The translations under genes and the position numbers were made by a program. 60,304 bases of DNA. Origin: Loktanella atrilutea (GTDB taxonomy: Bacteria; Pseudomonadota; Alphaproteobacteria; Rhodobacterales; Rhodobacteraceae). The notes beneath the pieces were generated by a model. The model worked only from the letters and a program-made list of their open reading frames with translations, was not told the DNA's origin and did not search any database. The stretch is from NCBI RefSeq assembly GCF_900128995.1, contig NZ_FQUE01000013.1:1-60304 (forward strand), written 5' to 3'. Below, in pieces: positions 1-7,978 of this stretch; positions within the stretch are counted from its first letter, which is position 1, and each line of letters begins with the position of its first letter.

Positions 1-465
1 CTGGAAGGCAAAGGACGCATCGACCCCCTCAGGCAAGGTGCCACTGCTCAGACCGACAGATGTCCAGTTCAGCACGCCAGCCACGATATTGCCGATTGCC
101 AGAACCGCCCCGCCAGCCCCGGTACCACCCACCGAAATATCGGGAGAGGAGAATTTCAGGAGTGCCTGGATGCCGAACGTATCGGTACCAGTCCCGCGAC
201 CGGTAAACGTCAGGAAGTCGAACGCTGCAGATCCCGCGTCGCTGAACGAATAGGTATCGCCGGTGTGTAGACCCGACGCCAGGCTTGCGCTGACGCCACA
301 CCGGCTAAAGATGCAAATGCCACCCGTATCCGTCAGGGTCACTGAAGAGCCGCTGCGATCGACCACAAAATCGACGGTCGCTGCAGACGCGGCCCCGGCA
401 AAACCGAGACCCGTGACCAAGGAAAGACCCGCCATTCGAACCGTTTGGAGAATTTCGATACGCAT
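1..465 (-). CDS. Secreted protein of unknown function, truncated by window edge
   Basis: This open frame starts at an ATG whose complement lies at 463-465 and runs off the left edge without a stop, giving 155 residues. An AAGGA ribosome-binding site sits about 9 bases upstream. Residues 1-28 look like a Sec signal peptide: a short N-terminal stretch with Arg, a hydrophobic core (GLSLVTGLGFAGA) and an ASA cleavage motif. The rest is rich in Gly, Thr, Ser and Val, contains two cysteines within a GGICIFSRCG stretch, and is probably beta-rich. Many roseobacter proteins of this style end in a VPLPA-CTERM or PEP-CTERM sorting tail, but the C-terminus is missing here, so that is only a guess. The frame is AT-richer than the polysaccharide genes further right. 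No function is assigned. Confidence 0.7.
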   Translation of the reverse strand, partial: MRIEILQTVRMAGLSLVTGLGFAGAASAATVDFVVDRSGSSVTLTDTGGICIFSRCGVSASLASGLHTGDTYSFSDAGSAAFDFLTFTGRGTGTDTFGIQALLKFSSPDISVGGTGAGGAVLAIGNIVAGVLNWTSVGLSSGTLPEGVDASFAFQ

Positions 466-939
466 TCTAGAAATCCTTATAAAGTTTTAATCACTCAACT
501 TGAACAGGCCGCGCCGTTGGAAAATCTTCAAGTCAGCATGTCGCCACAATTACGACACAATCACATTACCGCGAAATAAATAATGGATTTGGGCGGAATC
601 TTTATCGAAATACCGGCTTTTGTTCGGACTAAGGAAACAATCAAAATTAATTAAGATCATTATAATTGTTTTGGCGTCAAATACCCCGAATGTGATAACG
701 CAAAATGCCACCTCGCAGATTCAGTACCCTGCTTGAGTTACACCAGCTTAACGAGCGCTACCTCTATGGACAGGCACGTCAGCGACGTGGCTCATCAATG
801 TTCGACAAGGGCGACCAAACGACGTTTTGATCCACCAACCAGACCTCGCCGATTGCAGCTTGCGCTCCATCGGATTGGGAACAGCGAAGCAACTCATTCC
901 GTTGAGCCTCAGAACGCTAAAACCTTAGGAGGAACGGCC
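466..939. other. AT-rich intergenic region between divergent genes
   Basis: This stretch separates the leftward secreted-protein gene from the rightward PRC-barrel gene. The part from about 510 to 720 is clearly AT-rich and has no convincing open frame, which fits divergent promoters. A frame upstream of and continuous with the PRC-barrel gene can be read back to 733, but it lacks a ribosome-binding site and has a composition unlike coding DNA. No repeat or RNA gene was recognised. Confidence 0.4.
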
Positions 940-1236
940 ATGGACCATTCCAAGCATACGCCACTGCAGCCGGGTGAAATTTCGACCATGAACCTCGAGG
1001 GGGCCAATATCTACGGCCCCGACGACAGCCACATCGGTGATGTGAGTCATACCCACGGCGCAGGGGCATCGACGCACGTCATCGTCGATGTAGGCGGCTT
1101 TCTGGGCATCGGAGCCAAGCGTGTTTCGCTGCCGGTCTCTAAACTAAACTTTATGCGGGACGAAGACGGCAAAGTGCACGCAACGACATCGATGACCAAA
1201 GACCAGCTCAAGGATCTGCCGGAGCACCACGACTGA
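940..1236 (+). CDS. PRC-barrel domain protein
   Basis: This gene encodes a soluble 98-residue protein with no signal peptide or membrane segment. The ATG at 940 is preceded by a perfect AGGAGG at 927-932, seven bases away, which decides this start over the longer in-frame extension back to 733. Residues from about 18 to 75 have the character of a PRC-barrel: GANIYGPDDSHIGDV, then a beta-rich GIGAKRVSLPV segment and a short acidic turn. PRC-barrel proteins of this size are common in alphaproteobacteria and are usually linked to photosynthetic reaction-centre H-subunit-like folds, RNA maturation or stress. Which of these applies cannot be read from the sequence. The gene stands alone and is followed by a strong hairpin, so it is probably monocistronic. 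Confidence 0.8.
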   Translation: MDHSKHTPLQPGEISTMNLEGANIYGPDDSHIGDVSHTHGAGASTHVIVDVGGFLGIGAKRVSLPVSKLNFMRDEDGKVHATTSMTKDQLKDLPEHHD

Positions 1237-1255
1237 CAGTTTTCTGGAAACCATG

Positions 1256-1282
1256 GTGTCTGCCGCTCCTCGCGGCAGACAC
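1256..1282 (+). terminator. Hairpin downstream of the PRC-barrel gene
   Basis: A perfect 11-bp stem (GTGTCTGCCGC at 1256-1266, GCGGCAGACAC at 1272-1282) with a 5-base loop lies 19 bases after the PRC-barrel stop codon. No T-run follows; the downstream bases are C-rich. It is a likely terminator or mRNA-stabilising stem. Confidence 0.6.
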
Positions 1283-1932
1283 ACACCCCCCTCTACAATG
1301 TACGCACTCCACCAAAACAACTCAGGTTCTGCTTGCTGAAATCGGGCATCTACGCACGAATGGATACCCGACAGCTTCTAAAGCGATGGGCCAGAAACTG
1401 GCGCCCACGGTGTGACGTTAAGGTTGGCACATCACGCAACCACTTGGGGAATCCGGGACAGGACAGTCGTTGCATGATGCGCCATATTCATGCGGCATCG
1501 TAGACAATGCGACTCTGAATATTGCGCACTATGCTGGAAAAATGTGTCGAAATTAGGGGGTCAATCCCCAACGTCTAATTTTAGACAGATGGTTTGGAAG
1601 GCGCTCGTGGAACGATGAGCACACGTCATAGTGGACGCCTAACATGCGGTTGCTTGCATTGCAGTATCGTCAACTAGACCAAATATGGCACCCAGCTTAT
1701 CCGTGCGGACGGTTATCGCTTTATCCATCATGATTTGAAAGGTCATGCGCAATCCGTTGAGGCCGGGAAATCTCCCAAGGCTTACGACGGCAAAGATGCC
1801 CTCGTCATCAACCATAATAGTCAAGGTCGCTAAGTCAGTGTAAATGGGTCATCAGTACGATCTCATTTAAAACAATTTCATGTGGTTCATGACCACAGTT
1901 GATTTCGTTTGCTGTATGAAAGATGAGCTATC
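1283..1932. other. Long intergenic stretch before the histidine kinase
   Basis: About 650 bases lie between the PRC-barrel hairpin and the histidine kinase. The only frame of note is a 61-codon minus-strand ORF (1639-1824) that matches no family I recognise and has no clear ribosome-binding site. The stretch may carry the kinase promoter, since the last 100 bases are AT-rich, but I could not assign -35/-10 boxes with confidence. It may also hold decayed sequence next to the mobile-element zone. Confidence 0.3.
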
Positions 1933-3345
1933 ATGACCACGCAAAGATACGTGGCCTCGCGTCAGGCAGACACAGAACACATCCTTAAAAACCTGCAGGA
2001 CTACGCCCGCGCGGTGAAGCTGCTGACATGGCAGCGGCAGGGCATCATCGCATCGGTGGCCCTACTGACAGGGTGGTTTTTCTCCCCTTGGCGAGCCGAA
2101 CTGTTCTTTGCGGTCGGCATGATCTGTGAGTACGTTGATCTGACTTTGGCCAGAAAAGTCGATCGGATCGCCTCGGACAACAGACAGGCGATGAGGTATG
2201 CTTTTGCCGGCTTCATTGGCAATACGATCGTAAGTGCGTCTGCCATTAGCATCTACGCAATTTGGGTTGGACAGACTGAAGATGGCGTAGGTTTGTTTAC
2301 GGCCTTGTTTTGTCTGTTCTCAGCGGCGCTTTATGCCGCTATAAACAACCATCAGATCGTAATTGCACTCGCGATCAGGCTGGTTGTTTATGGTACATCA
2401 TTCATTGTGATCACCGTTACGGACCTTTTGGTCGACCATCCCCCATTTACACCGGAGCCATGGCTCCAGTTCTTTACGGTCATCTTTGCGATGTATTTCG
2501 TGACCGACTGTTCGCTGTGCTTTCTACGCTTGTACCGACGAGATTTAAAACGACTTGAAGACCTTCAGGTAGAGCATGCGCGTACAAAAGCTGCCCTTGT
2601 TGTGAAGTCTCAGTTTGTTGCCGTCGTCAGTCACGAACTCCGCACTCCTTTGACATCAATCAAGGGGTCGTTGGACTTGGTCAATTCTAGAAAATTTGGC
2701 GATGTGCCACCCAAGGTGGAAAAATTGCTGGAAGTAGCCGGCCGGAACACGCAGCGTCTTGCTGCGCTCGTCAATGATCTTCTGGATATGCAAAAGCTCG
2801 AAGAAGGGCAGATGAAGTTCGAAAAAGAGACGGTCGAATTAGGTGCGTTTATCACGGATGCCATCGAGTCTCATCAGGGTCTTGCAAAAGGGTATAATGT
2901 GCGACTGGTGGCTGATAAGGTGATCGGGAGGCGTGTGTATGCTGATACCGACCGATCCAGACTCATGCAGGTGGTCGGGAATTTGATTTCCAACGCAGCC
3001 AAGTTTTCGCGAGCCGACGGTGATGTCGATATCTGGCTTGTCGCTGACAGGGGACGGGCTCGCATTTCAGTCCGCGACCACGGAATTGGCATTCCTGACG
3101 GCGTAAAGGATCAGGTTTTTGGCCGATTCACGCAAATCGACTCATCAGAACAACGCAAATTTGGCGGAACAGGACTGGGCTTGAACATCTCTCGAGAAAT
3201 TATCGAGGTCCTTGGCGGTACGATCGACTACGAAAGTACACTCAGCGTGGGGACAACGTTCTTCATTGAGGTGCCCTGTCATGAGGTTGATCAGGCCGAT
3301 CAGATCAGTAGCTCAGATTGGCAACGTGCCATCCCAGCGCAATAG
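1933..3345 (+). CDS. Membrane-bound sensor histidine kinase
   Basis: This 470-residue protein is a two-component sensor kinase. The N-terminal 200 residues contain several hydrophobic segments (about 36-60, 93-113, 118-135, 143-165 and 175-195) and act as a multi-span sensor with no recognisable PAS domain. A HisKA dimerisation domain follows, with the phospho-accepting His234 in VVSHELRTPL. The HATPase domain has its N box at 350-354 (NLISN), G1 box DHGIGIP from Asp382, F box FGRF, and G2 box GGTGLGL at 411-417, so it looks catalytically complete. No response regulator is encoded nearby, so it is an orphan kinase whose partner must lie elsewhere. An IS30 remnant begins only a few bases after the stop, and the last residues (from about 450) look unordered, so an original C-terminal extension may have been lost. 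Confidence 0.9.
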   Translation: MTTQRYVASRQADTEHILKNLQDYARAVKLLTWQRQGIIASVALLTGWFFSPWRAELFFAVGMICEYVDLTLARKVDRIASDNRQAMRYAFAGFIGNTIVSASAISIYAIWVGQTEDGVGLFTALFCLFSAALYAAINNHQIVIALAIRLVVYGTSFIVITVTDLLVDHPPFTPEPWLQFFTVIFAMYFVTDCSLCFLRLYRRDLKRLEDLQVEHARTKAALVVKSQFVAVVSHELRTPLTSIKGSLDLVNSRKFGDVPPKVEKLLEVAGRNTQRLAALVNDLLDMQKLEEGQMKFEKETVELGAFITDAIESHQGLAKGYNVRLVADKVIGRRVYADTDRSRLMQVVGNLISNAAKFSRADGDVDIWLVADRGRARISVRDHGIGIPDGVKDQVFGRFTQIDSSEQRKFGGTGLGLNISREIIEVLGGTIDYESTLSVGTTFFIEVPCHEVDQADQISSSDWQRAIPAQ

Positions 3346-3348
3346 GAC

Positions 3349-3537
3349 GATCTCGCGGTCGACTGTCGCGCGATACCGGCCGACTTCAGATGCAATTTTG
3401 CAGAATAGGATCCTCACGCTCAACATGTCCTTGATCCTGCGTCTTTCACGTAAACTTAGCTCAGTGTGGGCCATCTTCCGTTCTCCTTGCTTTCCTACAA
3501 GATAGAGGATTTGTCGCAACCCAGTTTAGAATGTGCC
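3349..3537 (-). pseudogene. IS30-family transposase remnant (5' end only)
   Basis: The minus-strand frame starting at ATG 3474 encodes about 42 residues (MAHTELSLRERRRIKDML and onward) that closely match the first 42 residues of the second IS30 copy at 7241-7837. Matching stops after DREI at 3349, directly beside the histidine kinase stop. The outer end, 3508-3537, is the same terminal sequence as in the second copy. Only the helix-turn-helix start of the transposase remains, with no catalytic DDE domain, so it is inactive. It shows a past insertion, or a recombination between IS30 copies, at the kinase 3' end. Confidence 0.8.
3508..3537 (-). repeat. IS30-type terminal sequence, copy 1
   Basis: This 30-base block is identical to 7871-7900. 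It marks the outer end of the left IS30 remnant, just upstream of its transposase start on the minus strand. Confidence 0.75.
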
Positions 3538-3677
3538 GTTGAAACACGTCATGTTGCAACCAAGTTGAAATGTCCCTCGGTGTGCAAAGTAGAAATGTCT
3601 CAGCTTCGGTGTCGCGGCATGGCTGGGCAGGGCGGAGACCTCAAATATCGCAGCCCTGAACAGCCATGCTGTTTCGG

Positions 3678-4130
3678 TCATTCGGCGGGATGTGATGGGG
3701 CAGCTTCAGCTTTCGCCTTTGCCCGGCGGGCGAGCTTCGAGTTCCAGCCTCCGGTATTGCGTCGGCCGTTCGGGACGTAGAGCGTCGCCTGCTTGCCCGC
3801 ACGACGCGGCTTGGGGGGCGCCTTGTCCTGTTCGGCCTTGATATGCTCCAGCACCGCGCTGAGATGTTTGTTCTCCGTGATCGCCGCATGCGTGACACGC
3901 TGATCTTTGTCAAAGATGGAGTAGGGCAGTGAGACACCCTGCCGGCGGAACTCCAGGCGGTCGTCCGGAAAGGCATAGCTGTCGACGTACTTGCCCACGA
4001 GGCCGCGCGTGATCTCGTTCTCCGCCAGGATGATCCGTTGCCGCTCGAAGGAGAACGCCAGCTGCCTGCCGACGTAGCGTTCATCGCGCAAGCAAAAGAC
4101 ATCGTGCAACCGGCCCGGTGCGATGTTCAC
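3678..4130 (-). pseudogene. ISNCY-like transposase, C-terminal fragment
   Basis: The frame encodes about 150 residues that I recognise as the C-terminal part of ISNCY-type transposases. Recognisable stretches are RYVGRQLAFSFERQRIILAE, a middle VSLPYSIFDKDQRV block, and the Lys/Arg-rich tail GWNSKLARRAKAKAEAA. The N-terminal helix-turn-helix and most of the catalytic core are absent: upstream, at 4131-4140, the frame gives way to the start of an IS3 element. It is therefore a truncated, inactive remnant and part of the mobile-element scrapyard between the histidine kinase and the toxin-antitoxin pair. The family name comes from memory of such proteins and was not searched. Confidence 0.65.
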
Positions 4131-4166
4131 CGTCGATTAGAGTCCGGCCCAACCTGAGGACGGACA

Positions 4167-4750
4167 ATGAAACGAACGAGATTCGCAGACGAACAGATCA
4201 TCGGCATCCTGTGGCCGGCGGTTCCGCATCCTGAACGTGGTTGACGATGTCACCCGGGAATGCCTCGCGGCGATCCCGGACACTTCGATCTCCGGGCGGC
4301 GCGTCGCACGGGAATTGGCAATGCTGATCGAACGGCGTGGGAAGCCGGGAATGATTGTCAGCGACAATGGGACGGAACTTCCCAGTAAACGCGATCCTGC
4401 GGTGGTGTTCCGAGCACCGGATCGATTGGCACTATGTCGCGCCGGGCAGGCCCATGCAGAACGGCTTCGTGGAGAGTTTCAACGGCCGGATGCGCGACGC
4501 ATTGCTCAACGAGACCATGTTCCGCAACCTTGCACATGCGAGGGTCGTGATTGCCGCCTGGGCCGCCGACGACAACACCGAACGCCCGCACTCGGCTTTG
4601 GATTACCAGACCCCGGCCAACTACGCGCGGACCCTGACCACCGCAATCACCCGACCCGCTGCGCGGGATGAAAGCTCCGCAAGTCGGGCGATTGCTCAAC
4701 CTGCGCCAACCGGCGTAAACACCAACCGGGCTCCGGTCGCGGCTGGATGA
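4167..4750 (+). pseudogene. IS3-family transposase, internally deleted and frameshifted
   Basis: ATG 4167 begins a typical IS3 orfA start (MKRTRFADEQIIGIL), but after 15 codons the sequence jumps straight into the integrase part of orfB (RFRILNVVDDVTRECLA). A large internal deletion has therefore removed the rest of orfA and the start of orfB. An extra base near 4387-4389 then shifts the frame. The first frame carries IVSDNGTE (the second catalytic Asp) and the second carries [20 protein letters not shown] (the catalytic Glu) and the C-terminal [15 protein letters not shown]. The element is inactive. Its right end, around 4750, lies just before the DNA that leads into the RES toxin gene. Confidence 0.8.
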
Positions 4751-4966
4751 AAATTCAGTGGCAGGTCAGGATCTGTGGTTCGTTAAATCTCGTCATCTTC
4801 ATCAGATTCTCCTCAGGTATCTTGCTGAGAAAATTCAGCGGCCGCATCCCCTTAGTTTTGGGGAGGATTACCGAGCCTTTCAGTCGAGCAGACGAAGATT
4901 CTGTTGGCGACTTCGAAGGCCAAGTCTGCACATTCGCTTGAAAGGAGCTGGTCGCGATGTGTGCGG

Positions 4967-5632
4967 TCAGATGTCGACGTATTCGATCCCGATCATTTCC
5001 CCGATCGTGCGGATCTCGTCCTCGACCGATGCCGCGCGCACCGGGCGTGCTGGCGCAATCCCATCCAGAACGTCCGGGCAGCGATCTCCGAAGAGCACCA
5101 ACGCGAATTCCGGACCGCACTGATACGAGGTGTAGAATATCCCTTCTGCCCAGCTCACATGAGTGTGGATGGCCTCCGCCCAGGCGCGTGTCGCCGGATA
5201 GTGAAGCGTGCCACCGCTGAGCAGCGCATTGCCCGTCAACCCCACCGCGCGCTGCCCCATTGCGGTCAGGTCTACCAGCTGCAGGTCCCGCTTGGTCCGG
5301 ATTGCGGAGTGCTGGTAGGCCGCGAAGTCCTGCGGGGACACTACCGTCAGCGCGCCGGGATCCGGGGCAGCATCCGGCGCGCGCAGGATGATCTCGCAAC
5401 TCGCACAACGGAAGGACTGGCCGGCATAGATGGTCGGGATGATATCGCCCCACAGATCGCGGATCGGGGAAAAGCGCGCGTTGCCGCGATCCGTCCCGTT
5501 GAACTGACAGGACCCGTAATCGCCATGATGGATCCGGTGCAGCTCGGTGCCGGCGGGCAGCCACTTGGGAAGCGGAGCTCGGAAGTTCTCCGGAGCCGGC
5601 TCTGCAAGCTTAATAACGATCGTCGCCGGCAT
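4967..5632 (-). CDS. RES-domain toxin (NAD+-degrading type)
   Basis: This 221-residue protein has the features of the RES family: an N-terminal LHRIHHGDYG segment, the conserved TDRGNARFSPI region with Arg and Ser, a central RDLQLVDLT segment, and WAEGIFYTSYQCG with conserved Tyr, Ser and Gln. Characterised RES toxins break down NAD+ (phosphorolysis or hydrolysis) and stop growth until neutralised. The gene is the second of a two-gene operon. Its ATG shares one base with the TGA of the upstream gene, so the two are translationally coupled in the usual antitoxin-first order. The protein looks full-length and intact, in contrast to all its decayed mobile-element neighbours. A role in plasmid maintenance by post-segregational killing is an inference from context. 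Confidence 0.85.
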   Translation of the reverse strand: MPATIVIKLAEPAPENFRAPLPKWLPAGTELHRIHHGDYGSCQFNGTDRGNARFSPIRDLWGDIIPTIYAGQSFRCASCEIILRAPDAAPDPGALTVVSPQDFAAYQHSAIRTKRDLQLVDLTAMGQRAVGLTGNALLSGGTLHYPATRAWAEAIHTHVSWAEGIFYTSYQCGPEFALVLFGDRCPDVLDGIAPARPVRAASVEDEIRTIGEMIGIEYVDI

Positions 5633-6333
5633 CAGCCATGCACAACCGGCTCGATAGCCCGCCGGAAAGCGTCAATGATCTCTGCATCCGCCTTCCCCAG
5701 CAGATCCGCGGGCGCGCACCCGAAATCGGCATGCTTGCGGCTCATCCAGTAGCAGAGGCGGAAATTGCTCCATGCCTCCGGGCGAAGGCTATTGATCTCG
5801 CGGATCACCGGATAAAGGCGTCCGTTCTCCACATCGAACTGGAAGAGCGGATAAGAGGGGCGTCCGTCCCGGTCAATGCGGATGATCTCGCCGCGATCTT
5901 CCACGCGCCGCAGTGTCGCTGATGGGTTCGATTTCGACAGCCGCAGCAACTCGCAGGCGTCGACCTGATCGGCCATATCCAGCTCGGCCAGGAACCGCTC
6001 CTGCAACCGGACCCGGTTCAGTGCCGTCTTGACGGCAAGGTTCTGGCCAGAAGGAAGGCTCTCCCGGATCAACCTACGATAGCCGTCGGCGAGCACCTTC
6101 AGCTCGAGGGAGAGTGCCGCTTCCGCCGCCTCTGCAAAATGGCTCGCCTTTCGGCGCTCGGGCACGTGCTCCGGACCCTTGAGATCACCTACGAAAACCA
6201 TCAGCATACCGCTTTTCGTGGCATGGGCCTCAAGCTGCTCGTAGCTCATAACATGGCGAGCGCCACAAGCATCTTCCGCGGGCCCGGCGACAATAGCAGT
6301 AAAGTCTTTATAAGTCTGCAGGAAGAAGTGCAT
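5632..6333 (-). CDS. Xre/MbcA/ParS-type antitoxin partner of the RES toxin
   Basis: This 233-residue protein precedes the RES gene with a one-base overlap. The C-terminal part (about 165-233), with YPLFQFDVENGRLYPVI, an aromatic LCYWMSRKH helix and DLLGKADAEIIDAFRRAI, has the pattern of the toxin-binding domain of Xre/MbcA/ParS antitoxins. The middle (about 118-160, VDACELLRLSKSNPSATLRR) looks like a small helix-turn-helix. At 233 residues it is longer than most antitoxins of the class, and the first 100 residues match nothing I know. An inverted repeat GTATT-N6-AATAC at 6358-6373, about 25 bases upstream of the ATG, is a weak candidate for an autoregulatory operator. Confidence 0.75.
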   Translation of the reverse strand: MHFFLQTYKDFTAIVAGPAEDACGARHVMSYEQLEAHATKSGMLMVFVGDLKGPEHVPERRKASHFAEAAEAALSLELKVLADGYRRLIRESLPSGQNLAVKTALNRVRLQERFLAELDMADQVDACELLRLSKSNPSATLRRVEDRGEIIRIDRDGRPSYPLFQFDVENGRLYPVIREINSLRPEAWSNFRLCYWMSRKHADFGCAPADLLGKADAEIIDAFRRAIEPVVHG

Positions 6334-6480
6334 AAGTTGCTACATCTGATATGAGCGGTATTTCTGGTAATACATATAACACAGCTTGCCCCATTTGCAA
6401 GGATTATGCGTAAGCGCGACGCCGCCCCCCTCCTGCCGCTTCTGTTCTGATCGGGCCTTCTCCGTGCGCATGATCTCACT

Positions 6481-7245
6481 GTGGACGGGCACAGCTGGAC
6501 CGAACCCAGGATCAATGGCTTTTCTGAGACCGATCTGCCCAAGCAGTTCGACAGCGGGCGCTACAACGTCCTCGTCGTCGCCGACAGATATTAGATGGGG
6601 TTCGACCAGCCCAAGCTGGTGGCGATGTATATCGACCGGCGCCTGAGCGGCTTGCAGGCTGTGCAGACGCTGGCGCGCCTGAACCGGATCTATCCGAGCA
6701 AGGAGCGCACCTACATTCTCGATTTCCGCAACACGATCGAGGACATCTAGACAGCCTTCAAGCCCTACTACAACGTGACGCAGCTGGAAGACATCTCCGA
6801 CCCAAACCAGGTCTACAACCTCGAGGCCCGCCTGAAGGCCTCCGGCGTGCTGGACGCGGCGGAGATCGACCGGTTCGTCGATCGCTTCATGACGGCCGCC
6901 CAGCGTGCCGACGAGCGCCTGGTGCTGGAAGGCATCGTCCGCCAGGTGGTGACACACTTCAGCGAGACCCTGAGCGAGGCCGACCAGGAAGAGTTCCGGC
7001 AGGTCCTGGCGTCCTTCTGCGCTTCTACTCGTTCATCGCCCAAGTCGTGAACCTCAACTACACCAGCCTCGAGAAGCTGCATATCTATGGCTCCTGGCTG
7101 AAACGCATCCTGCCATCGCGCCAGGCGCCGCAAGGCGAGGACGTGACGGACGACATGCTCGACATGGCGGCCTATCGTTTGCAGAAGGACGGCGACCCGC
7201 AAAACGCCAGCTTGGGCAAGGACGACACCGCGCCTGTGAGCTCGA
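6481..7245 (+). pseudogene. Type I restriction subunit R (hsdR) fragment, decayed
   Basis: The frame beginning near 6481 encodes the motor and C-terminal part of HsdR: INGFSETDLP, VLVVADRY, MGFDQPKLVAMYIDRRLSGL, LARLNRIYPSKERTYILDF. It is interrupted by two in-frame TAG codons (6592-6594 and 6748-6750), both where a Gln (CAG) is expected. A one-base deletion near 7017 then moves the reading into the next frame, which continues as RFYSFIAQVVNLNYTSLEKL and up to about 7245. The N-terminal nuclease domain, and hsdM and hsdS, are absent. Downstream it runs directly into the truncated IS30 copy. It is a dead relic of a restriction-modification locus. Confidence 0.8.
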
Positions 7246-7900
7246 TCAGAGAAGCCACGTTCGCCTTGCCCTGCGCTCGTTCGAAGATCATCAGATCGCC
7301 TTCCCACTCACCGAATGTCTCGCGCGTTTTGACGTAATCAGGCCGTGCGTGGATCGACCGATCTGGCGGAAATGTAAGGCCACGCGGTGTCCGTCTGCAA
7401 CGCGGCTGCCGTTTCCGGCGACGGTGCGGCAGGTAGCGCGCAAGTTCGTCTGACTGGCCATCGGGGCCATAGACGTAGGCATAGATGGTCTCGTGACTGA
7501 CGCAAAGAGATTGGCCATCATGCCGCAAACGGCCCGCAATCTGCTCGGGTGACCATCCTTCCACAAGCTGCTTGATGACGTGCTGTCGCAAATCCACGAA
7601 CCGCACCAGTTTGCAACGTCGTCTGCGCCAGTTCACGGCCGTCCGCTGCGCAGACATGTCGTAGTAGCCATTCAGCTTGGGCAGCTCGTTGTCGACGAAC
7701 CGGTTCCGTTTGATCTCGCGGTAGACTGTCGCGCGATGCCGACCGATCTCAGCTGCGATCTTGCAGATCGGGATCCTCGCGCTCAACATGTCTTCGATAG
7801 TACGCCGATCACGTAAATTTAGTTCAACGTGGGACATCTTCCGTTCTCCTTGCTTTGCAGCAAGATAGGGGATTTGTCGCAACCCAGTTTAGAATGTGCC
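7241..7900 (-). pseudogene. IS30-family transposase, truncated at the 3' end
   Basis: From ATG 7837 (ribosome-binding site AAGGAG about 9 bases upstream) the frame encodes about 199 residues of an IS30 transposase. It has the N-terminal helix-turn-helix (LRDRRTIEDML, IGRHRATVYREI), the middle WSPEQIAGRL and VSHETIYAYVY segments, and the start of the DDE domain (GEWEGDLMI). IS30 transposases are usually about 320-380 residues; here similarity ends near 7241 and the frame runs into hsdR-derived DNA, so most of the DDE domain is gone. The outer end carries the terminal block 7871-7900, identical to the left copy at 3508-3537. It is inactive. Confidence 0.8.
7871..7900 (-). repeat. IS30-type terminal sequence, copy 2
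   Basis: This 30-base block is identical to 3508-3537 and in the same orientation. The neighbouring 20-25 bases toward the transposase are also nearly identical between copies. Confidence 0.75.
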
Positions 7901-7978
7901 TTGCAACACGCCAAAAACGCCTAATGCGGATTATGTAAAATTTCCGAAAACAATATCTGCATCTCCCCGACACCGGCC

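Noticed and set aside
733-939. N-terminal extension of the PRC-barrel protein
   Set aside because: A perfect AGGAGG lies seven bases before ATG 940, and the extension has no ribosome-binding site and non-coding composition.
1639-1824. 61-codon minus-strand ORF before the histidine kinase
   Set aside because: No ribosome-binding site, no recognised family and no operon partner; too short to call.
3349-7900. Active composite transposon made of two IS30 copies
   Set aside because: Both copies are truncated on the same side and lack the catalytic domain and second terminal repeat, so the segment could not move now.
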